A DNA stretch of 64,000 nucleotides from Cunninghamia lanceolata. Lineage: Eukaryota > Streptophyta > Pinopsida > Cupressales > Cupressaceae. The notes under the pieces were generated by a model that searched no databases, was not told where the DNA came from, and worked only from the letters and a program-made list of their open reading frames with translations. Where the stretch lies: assembly GCA_027924645.1 (NCBI GenBank), contig BSBN01001149.1:1798001-1862000 (forward strand), given 5' to 3'. Shown here one piece after another: positions 31,709 to 44,555 of this stretch; the stretch's first letter is position 1, and the number at the start of each line of letters is the position of its first letter. Both the position numbers and the translations under genes were made by a program.

Positions 31709-33197
31709 CCTAAGCGAGAAGAGTAAATATGGGAGTCAACCAAATTTAGATTTTAAATTTTAAATCTTAGCAAGACGGGTTTGTGGCTACAAAGATGCCC
31801 CTGCAACCATAAACTAGTCCTAGGATATGAAAGGGACAAAATCACAATGGATCATTTATGTATGGAAGTATACTCATGCATAAATGCGATGGAAAAGTGA
31901 ATAAGGTAAATGTATGAGAATGAAGAGTAAGTATATAAGAACATGTGTTATATAGATAGATAGAACATGAGACACGACTTTACATAAAATTACATTATTT
32001 ATCAGTATATCTATATCAAAATACTATTCTCAAAATAAATACAAAATTAAATACAAAATAATATAAATAAAAAAAATATCTAATCATAACTAATTATTAC
32101 ACTCTCCCACTCTATATTTATGGGCTGCCCTTAAACAATAGGATAAAAAGTACTATTTAACGAAGTCCAAATACTTTGTTTCTTTAAATGGACCATAATA
32201 CCGACATCCCTTTCATAAGCTATCAAAATCAAGCCTTGAATGCACTTCTTTTGCCCAAAGAATAATACAAAACGTACCATTTCAATAACATGCAAATAAA
32301 GGTCTCCTCGATTTGCCCAAAGAATAATACAACCGTACCATTCCCACAACAAACATGTAAAGTTATATCAAAGTTTTAAAAGTAATATCAAAGTTTTAAA
32401 AGTAAGGTTATGAAAAAAAGTACACAATAAAGGTCAAATAATTGAGTATTTAATAGTAGGAATTATTTAAAATTGAACAAAGCTTTTAGGTTAATGGATT
32501 GAATAAGGGATCTTATTCATGTTTTTAAGGATTTAAATATAATATTTAAAGGGTGTTCATTGAAGTTGTGTAAATTTTTTAATGTGAAAGATGTAGATTC
32601 AATCTAAAGAGTTCAAAATGTAGGTACATCATCTTGTGCAATATTTTTGATACGAAATTTATGTCATTTCAAGAAGTTCACATTTAAACTCTCCAAATTA
32701 CAACAACTTATGACTACATTGCAAGCCCATACATTTTAACAATGGAAGTTATATAAAATAATGTTGCAAGTAACATAGGTTATACCTTTTAATTTTAGTG
32801 GATTAAAATACAATTTAAAAAAAAATTAAGACACATATTAATGAAAGAATAATAGAATGCATAGTATACATAGACACACAATAGGAACAACAAAATACTA
32901 CCAACGAAACCATAGACCACAAATGCCAAAGGCACAAACGAAGCCTTTAACCCAACATTAGAAAATGACCATTGCAAAGCAACATGACAAAATACACACA
33001 CAACCATTTATAGAGTATCACAGGAATATAGTCTAGAGACTGCATTAAGCCAAAGAAAACAGCTTTGAATTAAGCATCACATACAATAGCCACAACACCA
33101 AATTAACCAATGTGTTTTACACACTAGTGGAGCATACTCCATTTTCTAGCTTTGTTAATTCTTCTACATGTCCATACTCAATAGAAGTAACCACCTA
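31709..33197. other. AT-rich decayed sequence with small duplications
   Basis: No gene. A 62-bp duplication around TTGCCCAAAGAATAATACAA lies at 32,251 and 32,313. A 20-bp perfect tandem, AATATCAAAGTTTTAAAAGT-like, lies at about 32,365-32,404. The minus frame 32,795-33,007 is Phe/Val/Cys-rich low complexity. Confidence 0.55.
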
Positions 33198-35694
33198 TAA
33201 TGCTCCAAGCTTACACCCAAGACATTATTGGCTAAAAACAAGATGAATAAATTTGTCATGATACAAAAGTGGCATCAAACAAGCCATGTTGTACTCTTAT
33301 GTGCCCTAGGTGTCAGAACATCATGCCATGACACATTGGTGTGCACACCGATGCACAATGCAAGGTGGCACAATTAGAAGACTTAAAAACATCATTGGAA
33401 AAAACATCGTGAAGAACACTAAACAAGAAATGGAGGAGAGTCGGGGTTCCCAAGCCAACCTACAAACCCTTGCAACTTTCCTACCGAGCCACTCTCATGA
33501 CATCTCAAGAATCAAGTCAAACAAACAAATTTGTATAGGTTTAGTCTTCATGGTTTAGTCTACAAGGAGGTTGGGCTTTAGAGCTTGATTTACATGGCTT
33601 GGACCTCGGGGTTCAAATTGCAAGTTGCATCTTGCAACACCTTAGAATTTGGAGTCTGAGTTACAATTTGCAACTACTAGCACTTCCCTAATGCTAAGCC
33701 TAGATACTTTGTAACTCAGGCTTGGGCCTCTATCGACATTTTGCAAGGCATGCAAATTATAGGACCAAGTTTGACTCTAGAGCATAATCACACCTCATAC
33801 TTTGGATTTTGACAAGCAACGTGCAACTTGGACTTTAGAGTCCAATAAGCATTTGACATTGTACAATTTTCCACTTTAGGGTTGATCTCTAACCAAATTA
33901 AAACTTAGACTTTGGAGTTTGAATTATATTTTGCACTATGCAAAATACCCAGACAACTCTAAACTATGAGCGCCTTGTAATTTGGACTTTGGAGTCTAAA
34001 TGACACTTTGCAAGGCGTAAGATGTCCTGGCAACTCTAAACTCTAGACTCCATGCAATTCGAAAGTTATGGACTCTAAGTTGCATAGATAGATTGTAGAA
34101 AAACTTGCAAGTTAAAAACTAGCAAACTCTATTTTCTTGATCAGTGAGGCATATCTTCCTTGATTTTTTTGCTAGGAGAAAATGGCTTGGATCAAACATT
34201 TGAGCACTTATAAGCTCTATATTGGTTGTACAAGAACCCTAGAAAGGACATGATTCCCAAGAGACAAGTACACAACTAAACTCTCAATTCAAGCATAATT
34301 ATAAGTTAATGCACAACATGATTTCTACATCATTAACATAAAAAAACAAGTTATGCTTATAAAGTATATCAAGATGAGCATAATCTAAAGATCCATGCCA
34401 ACATGTTTTATCTACACAACATAAAATGATAAACTAAAGAAAACAATTGATGCCTTCATGCCAAGCAGATGACTCACATTGGGATACAAGTTAAATTATG
34501 GCTCCAAAACACATTGAGCTAATGAGTGACACATAAGTCCTTAATATATGTTTCAAAATAAAAGATACTAGAAGGCCTGCCCTATCACACATAGTACAGA
34601 ACTTGGCTCACTCTCCAAGCATATCCACAAATCTAGCTATCCCCAATGGTGGAGCATTGTCACTCAACCATGTGGAACCCTTAGGCTCACCCCTCTAAAC
34701 TAAGAGATGGTCGATCAGGAAGTCATTCACACACACATAATACAAGTATGGGGAATGATACAAGCATGTCCTCACACATACCCAAAACATACACATTGCC
34801 AATCAAGTTCACAATGCCAAAGAAGGTTTATGCCCTCTAACCAAAACACATTGGAGGACATGGTAACAACCACCAAGATCAAGAAAGAAATCACAAGACA
34901 TGTTGGATACCAATGTTCCAACAAAAATAGGATTTGAACTAATAAGGATTGGACGTAGAGTGTCATCATTATCATTATGTGATTCCCTCAGGGCCTTTGA
35001 CACAAGGAATGCCATAAGTACTACCCTACATGATTCTTTTAGGGCCTTTAATATAAGTACAACCATAGTACTAGGCTTGCATGATTCCCTTAGGGCCTTT
35101 GATGCAAGTTAAGTTTTAAGTTCTTTAGTTAATTCATTTTAATGTGTTTGGATCCCCAATTCATTTTATCTCATTATAATACCCATATGACACTTCATAT
35201 TGGGACATCCCTAATTCCACAAGTGTGGTATGGTTCCACTCTACTCCTAACCTTAGCAACCAATCTTAGGTTCAAAATTCAACCTTCACCCAAGAAGTCA
35301 AATCATGAAAAACAAGGTCAAAGTTGATGATCCTCATATCCAATATGTTGAGAAACTCATAAGAACCACGAGACTCTTTGTCCTACAAAATAAAAATGAG
35401 TAAACATGGTTTGAATTCAAATTTCTATTTTTTGTAAAAAGGTTCCAAACCATAATACCCCCAGGTTCATCATTGCTAATATCACCCAATAACTCCAAAA
35501 TTTATCTTTCAAAATTCAATTATACCCTTTTATGCTTAAAATGCACAACAACAAGCATTCCAACTCATAAAGGATTTTGAGAATTTTTTTCCATAATCTT
35601 GGCTCTATTTGTAGTTTTCAAAATAATTTAAAAGCTACAAAAATAAATTAAATCTACTTCTAATTACATGCATTCTACTTCAATCACTCACTCT
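33198..35694 (+). repeat. Second LTR-like relic related to 23,294
   Basis: It opens TATAATGCTCCAAG and CACCCAAGACATTA, alignable with the opening at 23,294 at roughly 60% by eye. A different internal array occupies 33,570-34,090, with a core near GGACTTTGGAGTCT followed by TTGCAA, in about seven degenerate units. The AT-rich end (35,400-35,690) resembles 25,860-26,600. Ends and target duplication are not defined. A third similar start, TGTAATGCCCACCC, lies at 35,695. Confidence 0.35.
34981..35112 (+). repeat. 51-bp tandem repeat, about 2.6 units
   Basis: Units start at 34,981, 35,032 and 35,083, each with GATTCNNTNAGGGCCTTT. Because 51 is divisible by three, an open frame across it shows a repeating (C/H)DS(L/F)RAF(D/N). 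No start context or domain supports a gene. Confidence 0.8.
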
Positions 35695-37309
35695 TGTAAT
35701 GCCCACCCATGTGTTAACTCTTGCCTTGTCTTGATGTTTCTATGATTGGATTAAAGGTTATATTGAGTTGATTATGATATTATATAATTATAGGATGGAT
35801 ATGTACCTTGCTAGGTTACATGTCCTTACTAGTCAAATTATATGTTACTTCAACTATTATCTATGTTGTCAAATTTGATGCTTCACCTTGAGTGTGTAGG
35901 ATATATACATGTGTTGAACCAATGGATGAATGTAGAGGATAATGACATGAATCCACTTCATCTCCTCACATAACCTAGTCCTTGTCATTGAGTTAGTGAC
36001 CTTGTGACTCTTGTGGTATGTTTGGTTGTTTAACCCACCCTATTAAGTAACAAATAAAAGGATGTTCCCTATGTTTACCTAGTTTGCCACTAATATGAAT
36101 CATTTGTGATTTTGGATCCTTGTGTTGTGGGTGAACTTGCAAATTGCTTGTTTCCTTTGTGTGTGCTTATTTAACTTGAGTTTGCTTACATTTTATCAAC
36201 TTTTCAAAATTCTTGTTGTGGAGTGTTTATGGAATAATCCTAAATGCTTAGACAAAAATAAATTGTTTAATTGCCTTTGCAAAAAGGTCTTATGCATTTT
36301 AATATTATGGAAATGTTTAGAAGATGTTGTAAGTTAAAATAAATTATTTTAATTAAATGCATTAGCTAATTTGAGAAATTACTGTGTTAGCCATTTAAAG
36401 GAAATTCCTATATGCATTAGGTAAATTGAGAAACTACTATGTTATCCATTAGAAAAATGTATTTTTGCAAATGCATTAGATTTAAATGATTAGTGAAATA
36501 TCTATTTACAAAATATCGAATTTTGAATTACCCTCTTTTGAATTAGCATGTGAAATAGAAAAGAAAGTGAAATGGGGGTTTATAGGTTTTTGGAGTGAAA
36601 AAATAAAAAGGAAGGGTTTTATCAGTTTCATTCTTCTTTTTGGCTCTATTATTGTCTCTTTTTCCCTCTTGTATGTGAGGATGCTTGAATTGAGAAAATT
36701 AAGATGGGAAGGGATTTGTTTGTGGATTGGGAGCTTGTATGGATTGGATTGCTTGAAGATAGGATTTTTATGTATGTGTGCTTTCTTGGGATTGATTTCC
36801 ACCTCAAGGATATCCCTAGGAAAGGTTGGACAAAAATATGTATTTTCCTTTTAATAAAAGAATGCAATTTCTTCATGTAAATTCCTTGTTTAGCCATGCT
36901 CCCATATCAATTAGGATATGCATATGATTTGTTTGGATATATTTGAATTAGATTAGAAAGAATTCATTTTTTTAAAACATTTGTTAGAATTGTAGATTTC
37001 AATTCTTTATTTGTAGCTTCATATTATTTTTGGAATTTTTAAAATAATGTCATTATGCTAGTAAAATTTCTCCAAAAATTTATGTGATTGCATATTTGTG
37101 GTGTTCAGTGAAATTAGAAAATAAGAGTATTGTTAGAAAATTGATTGGGTGTTTCTTCTAGTTTTCTTGAGAATGTGAAATAGCCCAAAAACCCTTCCAA
37201 AATTTTCCAAAACATTATGTAATTGAAAATGTGTGATCCCGAGCCTATTTAGAGAAAGAGGATATAATTTGAATAATTAATTTGCATTTGATTTTAGTAT
37301 GGGATGCTA
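35695..37309. other. AT-rich sequence, no gene recognised
   Basis: It starts with another TGTAATGCCC motif. The open frame at 36,486-36,854 is Phe/Ile/Leu/Lys-rich with an equally open opposite strand, which points to low complexity rather than coding. No boundaries are visible. Confidence 0.5.
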
Positions 37310-39560
37310 GGAGGATAAAATTTTGATGAGGGGAATTGATTTTCCTTTTGATGTGGATGTTCTCATAGTGGATACAAGGTTTCCTAACACTGGGGAGTAG
37401 TATTTTCTCGTTGGTAAACTAGATTTTGAAAGCATTCGCAAGGAGTTTTTGAAGATGGAAGAGCAAACCTAAATGGTTCTTGTCAAGGAATCTAGTAAAC
37501 CTCACTACCAGAGCTATGATTAGAAGTGGCATATGCTGTCATCCAGTACGTGACTTATGAGGGAAGGTACTCATTTATTTATAGTTCTCATCTTCATTTA
37601 ATGGTGCATTTGAGACATCAAAGAATCATTAATGATCCATTTTTTTATTCAAATCCTTGAGAAAGATGCCTTAAGAAGTGAAAAATTGTAAACTCAAATA
37701 ACTATCTCATAATGGGTTAATTAAGTTGGTTGCAATAGAGGCCTTGAAATAAAGGAAACCCCAATTAACTTGGGAAGTGCTCATTACAGTGGTTCACCTA
37801 TTGCATAAGGAGAAGATCTTGCAGAGGAAGATGATTGTGCCCCTATCCATGATGTGGGTATCGAAACAAGTAATATGTACCTCCTACATGTATTTCTCCA
37901 AGAGATAAAGTAGGGCCCTTTACAACTACAATCAGAGATAGTAGAAAGCAAAGGAGGTGACATGCTTGGAAAATAGAATTTGAATATGAGGATGAAGCAT
38001 AGGCAAAACCCCCTCCTCCAAAACTAAATATAAGGTCATCTATAAGACTTAAGAATTTAGTAGCCATGACTAGTAAACAAGATACTAGATTGTAGAAAGA
38101 AGGTCATTTTTATTTTGAGGTGGAGATTTTGGAGGAAAATGTGTCATGGAGTGCTAAATGAAAGAGAAGAACACATGTATCTAAAAATTATGTGATAGAG
38201 AACCCTATAGTAGAAATACCTATAGCAGAAGACTCTGTTGTAGGAGACCTAGAATCGGAGATACCTATAGCAAAGGCATTTATGGTATAATAGGGAGAAG
38301 AACTTGTGAACCTTATTGTTGAAGATATGGAAGAGGATGGGCCTATAGAAATTCTACTATAGGTTGGGTGCTCTTGCTTGTGTTTGGTGCTTTACTATAT
38401 ATCCATCTCTTCTCTCCCGTGAGTTGATCAAGAAACAAGAAGATGAGATAAGGGAACTTAAAAACAAAGTTATAGAATTAGAAGTTATTATAATGTAGGT
38501 AATGGATAAATAAATGGGTCTTGTAAAGGAACATGAGAGAAAACTAAAGAATTTAAAATATGATTGGTTCATTACATATACCATTCAAAACAAAAAATTA
38601 CAACAATTAAGAAAGGAAAAATTCAATTATGAAAAGTAGAATGAAGAAAATTGGGTTTTGAGGAATAGAATTCAAATAATTTCAATGCTTTCTGCTAAAA
38701 TGCTATAGTGTATGCCCCCTATGAGAGTGCATGCATTATGGCTACATGAATAGTTTTACAAGCTACATGTAAAAAAGGGTGATTGAAGGATCATTAGACA
38801 ACCTAGATACACCTATAACATTCTATAAATCTTATTTTGGAAGTGAAGTTGAGATAGAAAAGAATCTGTTATGTGAGTTGTATTTGCATAATTTTATCTT
38901 ATTTGATGATAAAGACTAGAATTCCAATCTATACATAGGAAATGTTTAGCTTAGAGAATTTTGCTCTTTTGTCCAAGGAAAAATATAAAGAAGGTTGGAA
39001 GAGAAGAGGAATGACAAAATGGAGAAGGATGCAACAATTATGATAAGAGTGGAGCATATTGTGGGGAAGGAAGTGTTGCATAATCTATATAGATTTATGA
39101 CTAATATAGAAACCATAAAGATGATGCAAGCAACCAAAGATAAAGTGTTTGAGGTGGCTGAAAGAATGTTACTAAATGCCACAAATAGTAGAGATCATTG
39201 TAAGGATCGATAGGATGATCTCATACCAAGATTGAAAAGAAAAGATCCCTTAGGTTATTCATTTTTTTAGCTAGATATTACAAGGTCAAGACAATATATA
39301 AGGGGTATGTAGGAGAAGGGTATCTGGTGGATTGGATTGAATTGGTACCCCTCCATAATTTAGATACATGTACTAGGCTAGCAACAAAACTTACCAAATG
39401 TATATATAGTGAATATTTTCCATAGCATGGTAGGATACATAAAATATAGGGGCTATCACTAGCCTCAAGGAAAGTCTCATACACTACCTCACCGGTTAAC
39501 TAAATTTGTCATCTAGCCTAAGATTGGAAAATGAGTTTTGTTGTGGATAGGGCATTTTGA
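37310..39560 (+). pseudogene. Decayed long reading frame with acidic and coiled-coil parts, unrecognised
   Basis: A plus-strand frame can be followed with many stops, mostly TAG. From about 37,980 it reads FEYEDEA, KPPPPKLNIRSSIRLKNLVA and GHFYFEVEILEENVSWSAK. An acidic stretch (NPIVEIPIAEDSVVGDLESE) follows, then a coiled-coil-like segment near 38,400-38,560 (ELIKKQEDEIRELKNKVIEL). The later part gives GSLDNLDTPITFYKSYFGSE and an intact piece at 38,995-39,213 (MEEKRNDKMEKDATIMIRVE). This resembles a decayed transposon structural protein, but I know no match. Codon-like structure supports former coding; function is unknown. Confidence 0.5.
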
Positions 39561-40468
39561 GAAGGTAACAAAGTCAAATTTGTAACACTTATAACTTATC
39601 TTTGGATTATAGTCTCAACATATACTAGCCATATATTTAGATTGTAGTTACGAATAGAGGAAGTTTATAAAGATTCATATGTATTTGTTATTCTAAACAA
39701 AACAATGAATTTATTTCATTAAAATGTTTTGTATCCCAATGCCCATATGTTAGAATTTAACTAACAACAATAAGAGAACACCAAATGATCATTTTAGAGA
39801 TTTTCTAAATACTATGAAACACTACATAATTAATGGAGAATTAATTTAGAAAATAACGATTGTTGTACAAACTTTGATAATATAAATGCTAACAATAACT
39901 CTCTACTAATCATTAACATTTATCCTCAATCTACTTCTAGCACATCTAGAAATAGTTATATTCCTCTTACAATAGAAACTAAAATAAAAATATCAGAAAT
40001 AAGATACAAGTAGCTTTAAAACCTAGAAGGATCCCTCAAGAATCCTCACCTCTAGAATACTAATTGTTCCTTGGTGTTTTTTTGAAGTCTCTAACTTGAT
40101 TTGACCTATGAATAAATCCACCAAAAATTGAGTAGTTACAAGATATGTGATAGTGAAAACATCTCAAAATTTCAAAACATGCAAAAAGTTTATGATATGA
40201 ACTTCAAGAATAGTTCATTCTCTCCCCTATCCTCCAAAATATTTCTTATTTGTTAGTTCTATGTTGTTGACCAAATTCTTCACTATAATCCAAAATGGGT
40301 TGATTGATGGGAACCTTTCCATGACATATTTAATAATATGGTCATCCACAATACTAGTAATTAGTATCCCATTGAACTTGGAAGTATACGTGCAACACAA
40401 CATCATATGAGGGCAACAATGAGGCTAGAAAAATAGGATTAAATTTATCAATTCTTTATGACTGTCAT
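39561..40468. other. AT-rich stretch without gene
   Basis: No coding, RNA or repeat structure could be supported here. Confidence 0.55.
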
Positions 40469-40980
40469 TGTTGTAGACATCTAAAATTGACCACTTATCA
40501 CATTCATATTCATCCCAAAATTATCCCTAAATTATCCTGTAATTACCCTATTTATCCCTAAATTATCCTCTAATTATCCTCATCCCTAATTATTCCTAAA
40601 TATTAATCCTAATCCTTACCCCTCACACAAGATTTAATTAATTTTAATTAATTATTTAAATCTTCCCTTTTTACATCCCCTTCGATAAATAATAAATTGA
40701 ATTTAATGGGTTTAATTTATTATTTAACTAAACCTAAACCTATTCACAAACCAAAAAGAAATATTAAAACATCTTTACCGTTCAACTACCTTTTACCTAC
40801 CTTTACCGTTTAACCACTCTTGAACCGCTTTTACCCCAAATATTATAAAACCCTACCTTTATTCCAAATTCTCAATTACGCATACACGCATATGAGCTTG
40901 GAGTTATTGTTGGATTGAGCAACCACATTACAAATATTCGGTAACATTGACTTAATTCAATAATATTTATCTTTGATCAT
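40469..40980 (+). repeat. Possible LTR start with TATA box
   Basis: TGTTGTAGACATCTAAAATTG opens the stretch. Repeated (T)AATTATCCCTA units follow at 40,515-40,610. A TATA box TATAAAA lies at 40,844-40,850, followed by CCCTACC. The downstream TGTTGGATTGAGCAACC could lie in R/U5. The matching end and a second copy were not found, so this is only a candidate. Confidence 0.35.
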
Positions 40981-41784
40981 TTTATGGTGCATTTGATATA
41001 GATTTTAGGGTTTTGCATTAGTTTCATACCTTTTAAGAAAATTTATATTTGATGCATACAATTGTCACTCACATTAAACCACCACATCCATACATTAATT
41101 TTAATTTTAAGTTTTTCTCATGTGAGATTTACTATGTAAAATTCAACTAATCAGTCCTAGTAGTACAACTTTCTGGAAAAATCTAAAATTGTTAACTCTT
41201 GACATAATATATTAGAGTTAACAAAGGCTTTTAAATCTTCATTATGATCAACTACAATAGATAACATTTTGGGTAGCCCCAAAAAAGGTAGTCCAATTAG
41301 AGGATTATAAATAATTCAACATTTTGGATTATCATTAAAAATAAAGTCAAATTTGAATTGCCTTCTATACTTAGCTTCTATTATAAATGTCATTACTCTA
41401 AGCCTCATACAATTGTTTCTTCTCATGACTGCTATAGGAATGCTTTCGATATTAAAATTCCAAGGTTGTTAAAACTTAATTTTACAGTCTCTTGAATGAA
41501 GGCTACAGGGTGGAATGGTAAAATTATAGTGTCTCGTGGGCTGCTAGGAGGTAAATGTAAATTAGATTATACATTTATATCTATTTAATGTTCACTGAGG
41601 CTCGCTCATGTTTCAAAGTAGGCAAGTACTTCTTATCTTTGTTCTTTGATATTGGCACTTGTATACCTATAAAATTTGGTGTTCAATTAATGTGATGGGT
41701 GCAATTTTAATTACTATGCTCTTTGAATGTAAATCCATCGTGACAAATAAAATCCTTAATTCTTATATGCAACATAGAATGATG
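40981..41784. other. AT-rich stretch without gene
   Basis: It may be the remainder of the candidate LTR to the left. No open frame or boundary was recognised. Confidence 0.5.
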
Positions 41785-42299
41785 TATGCATTTATTAATC
41801 ACAGTGATTACATTATTCTTTTGGTAATTTGAGAAGATCTTAGATGTCACTTAATTCACATCTTTTATTGATCTCACTTTATCAGATCAAACCATTTAAT
41901 TGCATTAATAACTTGCGAGGCTTGAAGTAAAAATGGATGGTGGGTAGGTGAGGTGGTAACACTATTGGCTAAAAAGATGATGTGTCATTAGTTAGTTAGT
42001 GGGGCTCATGGCCTTGCCATTTTTTTTTACTATGTACATGCATTTATGTGGGTGATTACATTATTGTTTTGGTAATTTTTCTGAGATCTTAGATTGTTTT
42101 AAGAAGATCTTAGATGTCATTTAATTTGCATCTTTTATTGATCCTACTTTGCCAGATCAAACCATTTAACCACATCAATGGCTTTTGGGTTCAAAGTAAA
42201 AATAGATGATGGTTAGGATAGGTGGAAACACCATTGGCCAAAAATCTAACATGTCACTACTAGTTGGTGGGCCTTCCAGCCTCGTTGTTATTTTGCAAC
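41785..42299 (+). repeat. Tandem repeat of about 270 bp, two units, with a third past 56,286
   Basis: Unit 1 (about 41,785-42,040) and unit 2 (about 42,045-42,299) share GTGATTACATTATT, AGAAGATCTTAGATGTCA, CATCTTTTATTGATC and CAGATCAAACCATTTAA. A more diverged unit starts at 56,290 (ACTATGTTTGCATTTATGTG). Family 2 therefore inserted into a pre-existing tandem array. Confidence 0.75.
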
Positions 42300-42720
42300 T
42301 GTTGACCCATTTTCCCCTGTCCAGAGCTAAACAGTTCACCTGGTACTTTTCCTTGAAAATCCTTTGGAAAATGTTCCTATAAAGCTTAAACTGCCAAATT
42401 TCCTAAAAAGCCTTGCCTAAAAAAACCTTACCATTGGAAAGAGCTTGAAAAAATAGGCAGGTTTGCTTTTTACATCACCTTGAAATTCGGCCAAATAAAG
42501 AAGTTATTTGTGGTCAAAGTCTTGGTCAACATACAGTTCAAATGTACATTTGGTGGGCTTGCAAATCTCTATTAGCCTTAGAAAATGATGAAAAAAGTAA
42601 GTGGTATGCATTTTGGAATGCATATCAGGCTCAAAGAGATGCATGTGCATTCTGGGAATCTGTTGCAGTTTCCAGGAATATTCCCTGTTTGTATATCGGG
42701 TCGCATGAAGGATGCAAAGA

Positions 42721-44090
42721 AGTATACAAGGCGAATATACATTGAAGATTCCCTAGAATATTCCGCGCTTACATATCAAAAGGCTCATATATTGCTTTGT
42801 ATGTTCGCACACACAAAGGTGCCAATATACATTTGCTACAGTGCAATAGAGGAATACACAAAGTTGCTACAAGAGTGCATATACAAGGGCCAATGTATCT
42901 CATGAACAGTGCATTGTATATATGTGGCTTGTATATTTGCACATACAAGCAGAAGATACAAGGAGAAAGACAAGGTCGGGGCCCACCACTTGTATATTTG
43001 TGGTTGCATGTTTGCACATACAACCAAATATGGATATCTATATACAAGCCGGATTTCATGAAAAGATCAAATGCAGTTGATGCAGTTCAAGTCCGCGGCT
43101 TGTACATGTGCGGCTTGTATATTCAGATATACAAGAAAACATACAAAGGCGTTTGTATATGGCTGAATGTACAAGAGGTAGGGCCCATGCATATACAAGG
43201 AGGATTGCATGTGTTCTACATATAAGTGAAAGCGTTACAGTGGAATGTATATCGGGTTGTATGTTCCATATGCAAGGCCGATATTCAAGCAGGATATACA
43301 AGCCGAACCTGAAAGGCTTTTTCAGGAAGCTTTATGAAAGGTTTGAAATCCGGGTTGTATATTTTGCAGTTGTATATTGTGATATACAAGTGAAGATACA
43401 AAGGTTGCATACAAGGTGGACTTAACTGAAAGTCAAATTCAGCATATAAAGGTTTGAAATCCAGCTTGTATGTATAAGTGCTTTGTACATTGCGATATAC
43501 AAAGAGATATACAAGGAGTGGAGATACAAGCCGGACCTGACAGAACAATCAAATACAGTTAATGGTCTTTTGGGGTCTGTGGCTTGTATGTTGGCAGATA
43601 CAAAGGATTCTCAACTAGTGGGACCCGCACATACAAGGGCGATTGTATGCATATACAAGTCGCGATTACAAAGGGTAAAGTGCATGATTGTATGTGCTAG
43701 TTTGTTTGTATGTTTTGCTTGTATCTTTGCATATACAGGCTGACATGCAAAGGCCGATATGCAAGGGAGTTTTTGGCCAAACAAGATGCAGTTCTTCAGT
43801 GATAGGTTCCAGTTTCAGTTCGATGACAAATCAGGAGGTGCCACATGGCAGTGGCGAATGCATATACAAAGGCTTTTGCACATACAAAGACAATTTAAAA
43901 GGCAATTTCAAATGCATATTAAGAAAGCGATTACAGAGGCCTTTTAGGCGCCAAAGACAAAGATACATACAAGGCGTTTTGTGCATGCAAAGGCAGACTC
44001 AGATGTATTTTCAGAGGCCGATATATACACAGATGCAAAGCGATATATGCAGGCGGTTGACCAAAACTTTGACCACTTGTATCTTCTCCA
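42721..44090. repeat. Palindromic TACAAG/CTTGTA array, LTR copy 1
   Basis: I count 24 occurrences of TACAAG or its complement CTTGTA in about 1.4 kb; fewer than one would be expected by chance. Extended forms are GGCTTGTATATT and ATATACAAGCCG. Many face each other as hairpins, for example 43,114-43,135 with a 9-bp stem and TCAG loop, and 42,928-42,949 with a 7-bp stem. The array lies upstream of the TATA box, in U3. Confidence 0.9.
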
Positions 44091-44547
44091 TCCTAGCGAA
44101 TTTTGGCATGCTGCAAGAGGCAAAAGTGCATATTTTTTCCTCCTCTTTCATTTGACAAGGTTTTTGGGAGGTTTTTCTGGTCTTCATTTTTCGGATCTAG
44201 GTTTGCATATTTTTGGCCGATTGGACATTTCAGCAGCCATCTTGAAGTGTTGGGGGGTTTTTTCCTCACAGTGGCTCCGGTTGGTGGTTTTTGTAGGTGC
44301 ATTCATGGCATATGGGCTTTTGCCTTGCAGGACAGATTTTTGTGCGATTGGATGACAATCTTGGGGATTTTTCTCTATGCCCTATCCCATCTCATGTCTT
44401 GGCAACCATTCTTTGTTGTCTTTCATCCTGTCAAGGCATGGCCCATGTCCCTTCACCATGCCTCTGTCCATACTTTCTTGCTTCTAGCATTTATGGCCTG
44501 GGTTCCATGAATCAGAGACTCATTGCTCTTCTGGCAGGAGTCTGACC

Positions 44548-44555
44548 TATAAAGG
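44548..44555 (+). promoter_or_regulatory. TATA box, family 2 LTR copy 1
   Basis: TATAAAGG in the context GACCTATAAAGGACAATG, conserved in all three LTRs (50,071 and 55,601). Confidence 0.7.

Noticed and set aside
36486..36854. 122-codon open frame
   Set aside because: Low-complexity AT-rich sequence, open on both strands, hydrophobic without domain structure.
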